A stretch of 6,574 nucleotides of DNA from Verrucomicrobiota bacterium. GTDB lineage: Bacteria > Verrucomicrobiota > Verrucomicrobiia > Chthoniobacterales > UBA10450. A program made the position numbers and the translations under genes. The stretch spans positions 1-6,574 of the forward strand of contig QHOQ01000145.1 in the NCBI GenBank assembly GCA_003219355.1, given 5' to 3'. Shown here piece after piece: positions 1-5,538 of this stretch (the first letter of the stretch is position 1; each line of letters starts with the position of its first letter). The notes beneath the pieces are model-generated. The model worked only from the letters and a program-made list of their open reading frames with translations, was not told the origin of the DNA and did not search any database.

Positions 1-358
1 TGGCGGTTGGAATGCTCGAAGCGGTAATTCCGGAAATAATCCGGCCGAGAAAAAGCCATGCAATTGTGGGCGAGAGCGCCATCACAATGTAATCCAGGCC
101 AAGCCCAAGATTCGACAACAGGATCACAGGTCGTCGTCCAAACCGGTCAGACAAGACGCCCAGGACCGGCGAAAAGAAAAATTGCATCAGCGCGAAGACA
201 GTGCCGAAAATGCCAAGCCAGGTGGCTGCGCTAGTCGCGTTCCCACCGAGAAAGGTCAGGATGAGCTTCGGCAAAACTGGCGCGATCAATCCCAGGGCCA
301 GCATGTCGAGCATGACCGTGATGAAGATAAAAACGACCGCGGCTTTGCGTGCTTTCAT
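1..358 (-). CDS. MFS transporter, TetA-like (TCR/Tet) drug exporter, N-terminal part
   Basis: Inner-membrane proton-coupled exporter of the major facilitator superfamily. Only the first 119 residues are present, because the gene runs off the left edge of the window. Translating the minus strand from the ATG at 358 gives TM1 at about residues 6-28. It contains Asp18 and an LGLIAPVLP stretch, as in TetA-type proteins. TM2 is at about 46-66. The cytoplasmic motif A, GVLSDRFGRRPV, is at residues 67-78, and TM4 starts with FLGRIISGITAS near 103-114. Motif A plus the TM1 motif support the 12-TM DHA1/TCR-Tet group. The substrate cannot be told from this part: many such proteins are multidrug or sugar exporters, not tetracycline pumps. 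No Shine-Dalgarno sequence precedes the ATG. The gene is divergent from the DUF4440 gene, with 129 bp between them. The family call is firm; the substrate is open. Confidence 0.9.
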   Translation of the reverse strand, partial: MKARKAAVVFIFITVMLDMLALGLIAPVLPKLILTFLGGNATSAATWLGIFGTVFALMQFFFSPVLGVLSDRFGRRPVILLSNLGLGLDYIVMALSPTIAWLFLGRIISGITASSIPTA

Positions 359-487
359 TCTGAAATAGTAAACAGTAGCGACTGACCGATGAGTGATGAA
401 TCTGGAGAGCAGCAACCTTTTCATTGGTAGCTTTTCCGTTCAAGTTTTTGATCGGCAGAATTCCGTTGCCGCCGTTATGCTTAACGC
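359..487. other. Divergent intergenic region between MFS and DUF4440 genes
   Basis: This 129-bp spacer must hold the 5' signals of both flanking genes, which read away from each other. I found no convincing sigma-70 pair for either gene. A TACTAT box sits only 6 nt before the MFS start on the minus strand and lacks a good -35 partner. On the plus strand a TTGATC at 448-453 is 22 bp from a TATGCT, which is too far. A small inverted repeat, CGGCA at 453-457 with TGCCG at 467-471 and a 9-nt loop, lies just ahead of the DUF4440 gene. It might be an operator or chance. No regulator gene is adjacent. Confidence 0.4.
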
Positions 488-931
488 ATGAAATTGCTTC
501 CCGGCTTGTTGATTGCCTTCTCCATGTGCGCTGCAACCATTCTTGCCCAAACGTCCGCCGAGGAAACGACTGCAGTCCTTCAAGCCGAACGCGACGGATG
601 CATCGCTTATTTGAACGGCGAGGCCGAGAAAATCGCAAACTTCTTAACGGAGGATTATACGCTCACCAACTCGAAGGGCGAAATCAGCGGCCGTGCTGAT
701 GATATCGCCGATGCGACATCGGGAAAAGTTCGCTACGACTTATTTGAGAATTACGATATGAAGGTTCGCCTTTATGGCGACTCTGCCGCCGTCGTCACGG
801 GTCGCACGAAGCTAAAGGGCGTCTACGACGGCAAAACGGTCGACAAGATTGTCCAATTCACCGATACGCTGGTTAAACAAAACGGCCGATGGCGTCTCGC
901 CGCCGGCCATGTCTCGCCGGTGGCGCAGTAA
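488..931 (+). CDS. Secreted DUF4440 / SnoaL-like (NTF2-fold) protein
   Basis: Protein of 147 residues. It begins with a probable Sec signal peptide: Lys2, a hydrophobic core at about residues 3-19, and likely cleavage after Ala20 (ILA|QT). Cys14 is not in a proper lipobox, so a lipoprotein is unlikely. The remainder, about residues 25-145, has the pattern of the DUF4440 family. It shows an initial helix with an early acidic and Trp-less face, then FLTEDYTLTNSKGEISGR at 52-69, a strand LYGDSAAVVTGRTKLKG at 95-111, and a final VKQNGRWRLAAGHVS near 129-143. This cone-shaped NTF2-like fold is used for many small-molecule or peptide roles, and no catalytic set can be assigned here. The likely location is the periplasm. 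No Shine-Dalgarno sequence is seen. The gene seems to be a single transcription unit ended by the terminator just downstream. Confidence 0.85.
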   Translation: MKLLPGLLIAFSMCAATILAQTSAEETTAVLQAERDGCIAYLNGEAEKIANFLTEDYTLTNSKGEISGRADDIADATSGKVRYDLFENYDMKVRLYGDSAAVVTGRTKLKGVYDGKTVDKIVQFTDTLVKQNGRWRLAAGHVSPVAQ

Positions 932-944
932 TCGGGACCAAGCG

Positions 945-969
945 AAGCGGCGGGCCGGCAGCTTTTTTT
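945..969 (+). terminator. Probable intrinsic terminator after the DUF4440 gene
   Basis: Beginning 13 nt after the TAA stop, AAGC at 945-948 can pair with GCTT at 961-964. A G/A mismatch follows (949, 960), then GC 950-951 pairs with GC 958-959, leaving a 6-nt loop GGGCCG. Seven consecutive T residues run from 963 to 969. A GC-rich hairpin followed by a U-tract is the standard Rho-independent layout. The mismatch weakens the stem, so the call is likely but not certain. Confidence 0.6.
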
Positions 970-996
970 GACATGGTGAATTCTCCGTAAGTCTGA

Positions 997-1512
997 ATGA
1001 ATCCGCTCTCTTATCTTTCGGCGAAGACCGCCGTGCGGTTGAGTCCCATCCACGGACGCGGTCTATTTGCCACCGCTGATATTGCGAAACATGAAATCGT
1101 GGCGATAAAAGGTGGACATATCGTGACCCGTGAACAGTTGCGCGAGATTACGCCGCGGCTCGGTCCAGTCGAAATTCAAATCGATGGTGACCTATTCATC
1201 ACGCCGGTAACGGATGATGAGCGCGAAGGCTCGATGCTTTACAGTAACCATTCGTGTGACGCGAATCTTGGCATTCGCGGCGAGATCACGTTCGTAGCAA
1301 TGCGGGACATCCGGGTCGGCGAAGAACTTACTCACGATTGGGCGACGACTGATGACGATAATTATTCAATGAAGTGCAAATGTGGCGCGCTCGACTGCCG
1401 CGGCACACTCACAGGCAAAGATTGGCAGCGCCCGGAACTGCAAAAACGTTATGCCGGCTTTTTCTCAGCGTATTTGGCGAAGAAGATCGCGCGAATGAAT
1501 AAACGCAGGTGA
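997..1512 (+). CDS. SET domain protein with post-SET cysteines (putative lysine methyltransferase)
   Basis: Compact 171-residue protein made almost only of a SET domain. That domain in its family transfers methyl from S-adenosylmethionine to protein lysine. Motifs in order: HGRGLFA at 19-25 (SAM-binding start), YSNHSCDANLGI at 82-93 (the NHSCxxN pseudoknot), and VGEELTHDW at 107-115. A post-SET CKCGALDC at 127-134 follows; its three cysteines, with Cys87 of NHSC, should bind one zinc. The C-terminus is basic (KKIARMNKRR). The start is well fixed: an in-frame TGA lies directly before the ATG, and the SET motif begins within 20 residues. The usual LT(F/Y)DY reads LTHDW here, so the conserved Tyr is Trp115 and the Phe/Tyr-switch site is His113. 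Activity is therefore uncertain. The target is unknown. A terminator precedes the gene, so it is probably transcribed alone. Confidence 0.9.
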   Translation: MNPLSYLSAKTAVRLSPIHGRGLFATADIAKHEIVAIKGGHIVTREQLREITPRLGPVEIQIDGDLFITPVTDDEREGSMLYSNHSCDANLGIRGEITFVAMRDIRVGEELTHDWATTDDDNYSMKCKCGALDCRGTLTGKDWQRPELQKRYAGFFSAYLAKKIARMNKRR

Positions 1513-1516
1513 ATTA

Positions 1517-1580
1517 GATGATGCGATTCCTAAAGCGTTTTGGGCAACGCGAGCTAGGTTCCAGCTGAATCATCATCATC
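1517..1580 (+). other. Long imperfect hairpin downstream of the SET gene
   Basis: Starting 5 nt after the SET stop, a 64-nt segment can fold on itself. GATGATG at 1517-1523 pairs with CATCATC at 1574-1580, GATTC at 1525-1529 with GAATC at 1567-1571, CTA at 1530-1532 with TAG at 1555-1557, and GCGTT at 1535-1539 with AACGC at 1546-1550 around a 6-nt loop. Small bulges and one asymmetric internal loop separate the helices. No T-run follows, so it is not a typical intrinsic terminator. It could end or protect the SET mRNA, or lie in the mdh leader. Pairing was read by eye; no folding energy was computed. Confidence 0.45.
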
Positions 1581-1621
1581 GAGCAAGCGTTGAAAAGATC
1601 AGCGTGAATCTGTGGCTTCAA

Positions 1622-1656
1622 GAGAGTTGAGAGTTGAGCGTTGAGCGTTGAAAGTC
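1622..1656 (+). repeat. Tandem 7-bp repeat (5 units) just upstream of mdh
   Basis: Five adjacent heptamers run directly up to the mdh start: GAGAGTT (1622-1628), GAGAGTT (1629-1635), GAGCGTT (1636-1642), GAGCGTT (1643-1649) and a degenerate GAAAGTC (1650-1656). The first two are identical to each other, as are the third and fourth, and the two types differ at one base. The array ends 4 bp before the mdh ATG, so it occupies the ribosome-binding region. A period of seven is not a codon multiple, and the tract lies in no gene. It may be a short variable-number repeat able to change leader length by slippage. Confidence 0.8.
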
Positions 1657-1660
1657 GGAA

Positions 1661-2641
1661 ATGAAGTCTCCGCTTAAGGTCGCTGTTACCGGCGCAGCCG
1701 GGCAGATTGGTTACTCGCTTGTCTTTCGCATCGCTTCAGGTGAAATGTTCGGAGGGGACCAGCCACTTACGCTGCATCTAATTGAAATTCCGAATGCGCT
1801 CGGCGCACTTGATGGCGTGGTGATGGAATTGCAAGATTGCGCTTTTCCGCTTTTGCAGTCGATTGTGCCGACCGCTGACCTTGACGAAGGATTCCGCGAC
1901 ATCAACTGGGCGTTGCTGGTCGGAAGCATTCCGCGCAAGGCCGGCATGGAACGGAAAGATCTGCTAGGAATCAACGGCAAAATTTTCATCGGACAAGGTC
2001 AGGCAATCGAAAGGAATGCCGCGGCCGATGTCCGCGTGCTTGTGATTGGAAACCCGTGCAATACGAATTGTCTAATTGCGATGAACAATGCAAAAGACAT
2101 TCCGCGCGATCGCTGGTTCGCCATGACACGCCTGGATGAAAATCGGGCGCTTGCTCAGCTTGCACACAAAGCCGGAGTGAAGATTACGTCGGTCACAAAC
2201 ATGACAATCTGGGGTAATCATTCTGCGACGCAGTACCCCGATTTCTATAATGCGAAGATCGACAATCATCCCGCCAACGAAGTGATCGGCGATGAGAAAT
2301 GGCTGAAGGAGGAATTTATTTCCACGGTGCAGCAGCGTGGCGCCGCGGTGATCAAGGCGCGCGGCCTTTCTTCCGCCGGTTCGGCCGCGAATGCGGTTGT
2401 CGATACCGTGCGTTCGCTCACCAACGACACGCCGGGCGACGATTGGCACAGCGTTGCGGTGTGTTCCGACGGGAGTTACGATGTCGAGGAAAGATTGATT
2501 TCGTCGTTTCCGGTCCGTGTTCGCAGCGGCAAATGGGAAATTGTGGAGAAGGTGCCAATGAACGACTTCAGCCGTGATAAGATCGACAAGTCAGTCGCGG
2601 AATTGAAGGAAGAGAAATCGCTCGTGAGCGATCTGTTGTAG
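1661..2641 (+). CDS. mdh: Malate dehydrogenase (NAD-dependent, cytosolic-like type)
   Basis: Oxidises L-malate to oxaloacetate with NAD in the citric acid cycle; cytoplasmic. Full length at 326 residues, typical for the family. The Rossmann motif GAAGQIGY is at residues 11-18. Glu42 ends the second beta strand, where an acidic residue favours NAD over NADP. The active-site loop VGSIPRKAGMERKDLL (87-102) carries substrate arginines Arg92 and Arg98. GNPCNTN at 130-136 includes Asn131. RLDENRA at 157-163 gives Asp159 and Arg162, and the catalytic His187 lies in WGNHSATQYPD (184-194). The PRKAGMERKDLL loop and WGNHS motif match the group shared by eukaryotic cytosolic enzymes and many bacteria, not the E. 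coli type. Cys133 replaces the more usual Ala or Val. The start ATG follows the 7-bp repeat array; only a weak CGGAA lies directly before it. The gene converges on purC. Confidence 0.97.
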   Translation: MKSPLKVAVTGAAGQIGYSLVFRIASGEMFGGDQPLTLHLIEIPNALGALDGVVMELQDCAFPLLQSIVPTADLDEGFRDINWALLVGSIPRKAGMERKDLLGINGKIFIGQGQAIERNAAADVRVLVIGNPCNTNCLIAMNNAKDIPRDRWFAMTRLDENRALAQLAHKAGVKITSVTNMTIWGNHSATQYPDFYNAKIDNHPANEVIGDEKWLKEEFISTVQQRGAAVIKARGLSSAGSAANAVVDTVRSLTNDTPGDDWHSVAVCSDGSYDVEERLISSFPVRVRSGKWEIVEKVPMNDFSRDKIDKSVAELKEEKSLVSDLL

Positions 2642-2691
2642 GGGAGGTCTACGACCGTCGGACCCCAAATGCGGCGCTCATGGAGCGCCGC
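2642..2691. terminator. Strong palindrome between convergent mdh and purC, probable bidirectional terminator
   Basis: The 49-bp spacer between the two stop codons contains a perfect 9-bp inverted repeat, GCGGCGCTC at 2671-2679 and GAGCGCCGC at 2683-2691, with a 3-nt ATG loop. The last base of the right arm is also the last base of the purC stop codon (TAG on the minus strand). A smaller GGTC (2646-2649)/GACC (2661-2664) pair lies beside it. Neither side has a clean T-run, though TTTT occurs further right at 2701-2704. Its position between convergent genes argues for ending or protecting both mRNAs. A dispersed REP-like palindrome is an alternative. Confidence 0.65.
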
Positions 2692-3581
2692 TACAGAAGC
2701 TTTTCGCTGGTCAACCGCTCGAACGCTTCTACGTATTTGGCCGAAGTTTTCGTGATCACATCTTTCGGCAACGAAGGCGCTGGCGGCGTTTTGTTCCAAT
2801 CGAGAGTCTCGAGATAATCGCGCACAAATTGTTTGTCGAAGCTGGGCGGGCTTTGGCCCACGACATATTGATCGGCGGGCCAGAAGCGAGACGAATCCGG
2901 GGTCAAACACTCGTCAATCAAAACCAGTTCGTCCTCCACAATCCCGAATTCGAATTTTGTGTCGGCAACAATGATTCCCCGGTGCCCAGCATGATCTCTG
3001 CCTTCCGCGTAAATTTGGAGACTGAGATCCCTGGCGCGAGTCGCGATCTTGTTGCCAAGGATCCGACAGTATTCCTTCCAGTCGATATTGAGATCGTGGC
3101 CGGCCTCGCTCTTTGTTGCCGGAGTGAAGATTGGCTTCGGCAATTGCGAAGCGAGGTGCAGTCCCGATGGCAGTTTCTCGCCGCAAACCCTTTGCGATTC
3201 CTGATATTCCTTCCAACCAGAACCAGCGAGATAGCCCCGCACCACACATTCCACCGGCAATGGTTTTGCTTTACACACAATCATCGAGCGACCCACGAGC
3301 TGATCGCGAAACGGTTGTAGTTCTTTCGGAAATTCACGGAAGTCGGCGGTGACGAAATGATTCTTTATCTTACTGAAGCGCTTGAACCAAAACGCGGAGA
3401 GTTGATTCAAGACTGCGCCTTTGTGTGGAATCGGATCTGGCAAGATCACATCAAACGCGGATAGGCGATCGGTGGCGACGAAGAGCAGCGTTTTCCCGAG
3501 ATCAAAAACTTCGCGCACCTTTCCGCTGCGCAATTTTTTGATACCCGCAAGATCGAGAAAGGATTGTGGAGTGGCCGCCAT
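2691..3581 (-). CDS. purC: Phosphoribosylaminoimidazole-succinocarboxamide (SAICAR) synthase
   Basis: ATP-dependent ligase that joins CAIR and L-aspartate to give SAICAR in de novo purine synthesis; cytoplasmic. At 296 residues it is the long form, as in yeast ADE1, not the roughly 237-residue E. coli form. Visible motifs are SGKVREVFDLG (19-29, nucleotide-binding start), ATDRLSAFDV (36-45), ECVVRGYLAGSGWKEY (111-126), a FTPATKSEAGHD (152-163) variant of the family FTPSTKAEEGHD segment, IIVADTKFEFG (203-213) and DECLTPDSSRFWP (223-235). All are intact. The ATG at 3581 puts the first motif at the expected distance, and no clear ribosome-binding site precedes it. No other pur gene is next to it. 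It converges on mdh and is head-to-head with the rRNA methyltransferase gene, only 20 bp away, so its promoter must lie within that neighbour's coding start. Confidence 0.97.
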   Translation of the reverse strand: MAATPQSFLDLAGIKKLRSGKVREVFDLGKTLLFVATDRLSAFDVILPDPIPHKGAVLNQLSAFWFKRFSKIKNHFVTADFREFPKELQPFRDQLVGRSMIVCKAKPLPVECVVRGYLAGSGWKEYQESQRVCGEKLPSGLHLASQLPKPIFTPATKSEAGHDLNIDWKEYCRILGNKIATRARDLSLQIYAEGRDHAGHRGIIVADTKFEFGIVEDELVLIDECLTPDSSRFWPADQYVVGQSPPSFDKQFVRDYLETLDWNKTPPAPSLPKDVITKTSAKYVEAFERLTSEKLL

Positions 3582-3591
3582 ACGTGCGACA

Positions 3592-3621
3592 TCATTACGA
3601 CATGGCTGGAATCGTCGTCAA
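3592..3621 (-). promoter_or_regulatory. Candidate purC promoter inside the 5' end of the rlmI gene
   Basis: On the minus strand, TTGACG (complement of 3616-3621) is followed after 18 bp by TAATGA (complement of 3592-3597). The -35 box matches the sigma-70 consensus at five of six bases; the -10 match is poorer. Only 10 nt separate the -10 box from the purC ATG, so the mRNA would be leaderless or nearly so. The -35 box lies inside the first codons of the divergent methyltransferase gene. Position and the good -35 box are the only support. Confidence 0.35.
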
Positions 3622-4792
3622 ACCGCGCGCGCGAATTTTGCATGGACACGACTGGGTTTTTTCCAGCGAAGTGTTGAAAGTCTTCGGCCATCCAGCGGAT
3701 GGTGACGTCATCTCGCTCAACGACGGTAAGGATCATTTGGTCGGGAGCGCAATCTATAATTCGAAATCGCAAATCGTCGCGCGGCGGTTCTCACGGCGGA
3801 AACAGGATCTCGATTTGGATTTCTTCAACCGGCGGATCGGACAAGCGGCTGAATACCGTGCGCGACGCGACGTCGACTCGAAACTTTGCCGGGTTGTCTG
3901 GAGCGAAAGCGACGGGCTTCCAGGGGTAATCATCGATCGTTACGGCGATGATTTTGTGCTGCAAACGCTGACCCTGGCCATGGACATGCGAAAAGAATTA
4001 ATCGCGCACGCAGTTGTCGACCTTTTTGGTGCAAGAAATATTATCGAACGCAACGATGCGCCGATTCGCCGCGCAGAAGGCTTGGAGTTGCGGAGCGGAG
4101 TCTTGGAGGGCCCCGCTTTATCGGCGCCGGTCCTGATTGAAATAAATGGGACGCCACAGCGGACGTCCCTCAAATTGGAGGTTGATTTGCTTCACGGGCA
4201 AAAAACTGGCTTTTATCTCGATCAGAGGAAGAACTATGAGATCGTCGCACAACACGCTCAGGGACGGCGCGTGCTCGACTGTTTCACAAACCAGGGTGTG
4301 TTTGCGTTGGCATGCGCCCAGGCTGGCGCAAACGACGTCACCGGCGTGGAAGCAAATAGCGAGAGCCTTGCGACGGCGCAAAAAAATGCCGAGCGCAATC
4401 ACTTGCGGGTGAAATGGAGGGAGCAGGATGTTTTTCAATTCCTGCGAGGGGCAGAAAAAGCGGAAGCGCAATACGATCTGATCGTTCTCGATCCACCGTC
4501 ATTTACGAAAACAAAAGGCGGGCTGCGCGATGCGATGCGCGGTTATCGCGAACTCCACGTTCGCGCCTTTAAATTGCTTTCGCGCGACGGTGTTCTCGCA
4601 ACATTCTCGTGTTCGCATCATGTCAGTGAAAATGCGTTTGCGCAGATGATCGCTGACGCGCTAGTAGACGCACGGCGTTCGGCCCGGCGACTTCGCCGTT
4701 TCGAGCAGGCGCCCGACCATCCGGTGCTCCCTACTTTGCCAGAGACGGAATATTTCAAAGGCGTTTTACTTGAAATGATGCCGGGACGGTAA
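3602..4792 (+). CDS. rlmI: RlmI-family 23S rRNA m5C methyltransferase (PUA plus Rossmann)
   Basis: SAM-dependent methyltransferase; E. coli RlmI makes m5C1962 in 23S rRNA. From the ATG at 3602 the protein is 396 residues, the same length I recall for E. coli RlmI. It begins VKPRARILHGHDWVFSSEV, the usual start of the N-terminal PUA RNA-binding domain (about 1-75). ESDGLPGVIIDRYG follows at 102-115, then HGQKTGFYLDQR at 198-209. SAM motif I is VLDCFTNQGVFALACAQAGA at 224-243, and Glu250 is the likely ribose-binding acid. The catalytic-loop motif DLIVLDPPSF is at 292-301 and FSCS, with a cysteine, at 335-338. DHPVLPTLPETEYFKG near 372-387 is also typical. An in-frame GTG at 3566 would add 12 residues and overlap purC, and is less likely. 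No Shine-Dalgarno sequence is seen. Exact base specificity is inferred from the family. Confidence 0.92.
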   Translation: MAGIVVKPRARILHGHDWVFSSEVLKVFGHPADGDVISLNDGKDHLVGSAIYNSKSQIVARRFSRRKQDLDLDFFNRRIGQAAEYRARRDVDSKLCRVVWSESDGLPGVIIDRYGDDFVLQTLTLAMDMRKELIAHAVVDLFGARNIIERNDAPIRRAEGLELRSGVLEGPALSAPVLIEINGTPQRTSLKLEVDLLHGQKTGFYLDQRKNYEIVAQHAQGRRVLDCFTNQGVFALACAQAGANDVTGVEANSESLATAQKNAERNHLRVKWREQDVFQFLRGAEKAEAQYDLIVLDPPSFTKTKGGLRDAMRGYRELHVRAFKLLSRDGVLATFSCSHHVSENAFAQMIADALVDARRSARRLRRFEQAPDHPVLPTLPETEYFKGVLLEMMPGR

Positions 4793-4834
4793 GAGCAATC
4801 GACAAACCTTAGTGGAAATTTTCTTTGGAAATAT

Positions 4835-4863
4835 CTGGCATTCTTAGGTGGCTTAATTAATAT
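4835..4863 (+). promoter_or_regulatory. Candidate sigma-70 promoter for the coiled-coil/gatCA operon
   Basis: CTGGCA at 4835-4840 and TAATAT at 4858-4863 are separated by exactly 17 bp, and each matches the consensus at four of six bases. The surrounding DNA is AT-rich compared with the flanks. The expected start near 4870 would leave a leader of about 40 nt before the ATG at 4912. Two direct copies of TGGAAAT (4813-4819 and 4826-4832) lie just upstream and could be a protein-binding site or chance. Confidence 0.45.
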
Positions 4864-4872
4864 GCGCTGGCT

Positions 4873-4902
4873 GAGCTTTGAGCGGCTAAGCTGCGGAAGC
4901 TC
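4873..4902 (+). other. Leader hairpin ahead of the first coiled-coil gene
   Basis: GAGCTT at 4873-4878 can pair with AAGCTC at 4897-4902. Inside, AGC at 4881-4883 can pair with GCT at 4890-4892. The structure ends 9 nt before the start codon and no T-run follows. It would sit at the 5' end of the mRNA from the candidate promoter. It may affect translation or mRNA stability. Pairing was seen by eye only. Confidence 0.35.
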
Positions 4903-4911
4903 ACGATTGTC

Positions 4912-5532
4912 ATGGCAGAAAAGATTCGACCGATCGAACAGATGCTGGAATTGAGCGAGGAAGAGGCGCTCTCTGCCGAGCATCTCGACTCGCAGATGCA
5001 AAAAGCGCAGGAGCAACTGCTTCAGCTCAAGCGCCAGCAGGAGCAGATTGAAAAACAAAAACGCGAGCTCGAAGAACTAAGCCGTCGTCAGGAAGAACTG
5101 GATCGCGGTCGCGCGGAAATGACCGACAAGCTGACGCGCTCGCTCGTTGTGCTTGAGCGCGAAGCGTACAACGCCCAAAAGCGACTTGAACAACTTCGTA
5201 CGACTCGGGAAAGTTTCGGGCAGCACTTGGAACTAATTGAAGCCATCGATCCGAAAAGCTGGAATCCGGCCGATTTGCACAAGGAGTTGAGCCGGGCTCT
5301 GAGCACAGTGGATGACGCGCGCACGGAGTACGGCGAGCAGCACAGTCGGCTGCAAGCGGCTGACGAGAGTGCCGGCGGTACTTCATTACCTGATATTGCG
5401 TCGGAGGGTTACGAGCTCAACGGCGGACGCTCCTTTTCTCAGTGGATGCGAATTGGCGTCGCGCTCACTTTGCCGCTGATCATTTTTGGTCTTATTGCCC
5501 TTGCTCTTTTCTTCTGGATGGCCAGCCGGTGA
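4912..5532 (+). CDS. Unrecognised coiled-coil protein with C-terminal membrane anchor
   Basis: I do not recognise a named family. The 206-residue protein has no N-terminal signal. Residues about 26-105 are rich in Glu, Gln, Lys, Arg and Leu with heptad spacing (for example QLLQLKRQQEQIEKQKRELEEL at 35-56, shown here only as a landmark), so a long coiled coil is expected. A short break, DPKSWNPADLH at 113-123, is followed by a second helical part to about 150. A linker rich in Gly, Ser and Asp then leads to one hydrophobic segment at 181-203, ending in a three-residue tail, ASR. This is a tail-anchored layout with most of the protein probably in the cytoplasm. It is the first gene of the run that leads into gatC. 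Its TGA stop is 6 bp before the next ATG. A role as membrane scaffold or partner of the next protein is a guess from architecture. The ATG at 4912 has no clear ribosome-binding site; ATG 4942 is a possible later start. Confidence 0.75.
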   Translation: MAEKIRPIEQMLELSEEEALSAEHLDSQMQKAQEQLLQLKRQQEQIEKQKRELEELSRRQEELDRGRAEMTDKLTRSLVVLEREAYNAQKRLEQLRTTRESFGQHLELIEAIDPKSWNPADLHKELSRALSTVDDARTEYGEQHSRLQAADESAGGTSLPDIASEGYELNGGRSFSQWMRIGVALTLPLIIFGLIALALFFWMASR

Positions 5533-5538
5533 TTGGGA

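Noticed and set aside
231..638. Minus-strand open frame of 135 codons over the MFS start and the DUF4440 gene
   Set aside because: Both genes it overlaps have clear family motifs. This frame gives an Arg-rich sequence with no recognisable domain.
968..996. Perfect TTGACA -35 box at 968-973 as promoter of the SET gene
   Set aside because: At 16-18 bp spacing there is no -10-like hexamer before the ATG, and the TTG comes from the T-run of the terminator. The SET promoter remains unlocated.
2476..2910. Minus-strand open frame of 144 codons across the mdh and purC ends
   Set aside because: It covers the conserved 3' ends of two recognised genes and the palindrome between them, with no recognisable protein features.
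2829..3320. Plus-strand open frame of 163 codons inside purC
   Set aside because: It lies wholly antisense to a fully conserved purC, shows no domain, and is best explained by codon bias of the real gene.
3566..3601. GTG start at 3566 that would extend the rlmI product by 12 residues
   Set aside because: The ATG at 3602 gives 396 residues, the same as E. coli RlmI, and starts right at the PUA domain. The extension would overlap purC and shows no family resemblance.
4118..4471. Minus-strand open frame inside rlmI, and other antisense frames in 4618-5669
   Set aside because: They are antisense to coding regions with intact motifs or a clear coiled coil, and none has a start signal or family resemblance.
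5533..5538. TTG start two codons ahead of the second coiled-coil gene
   Set aside because: An ATG follows at 5539 in the same frame, and nothing in the sequence favours the TTG.
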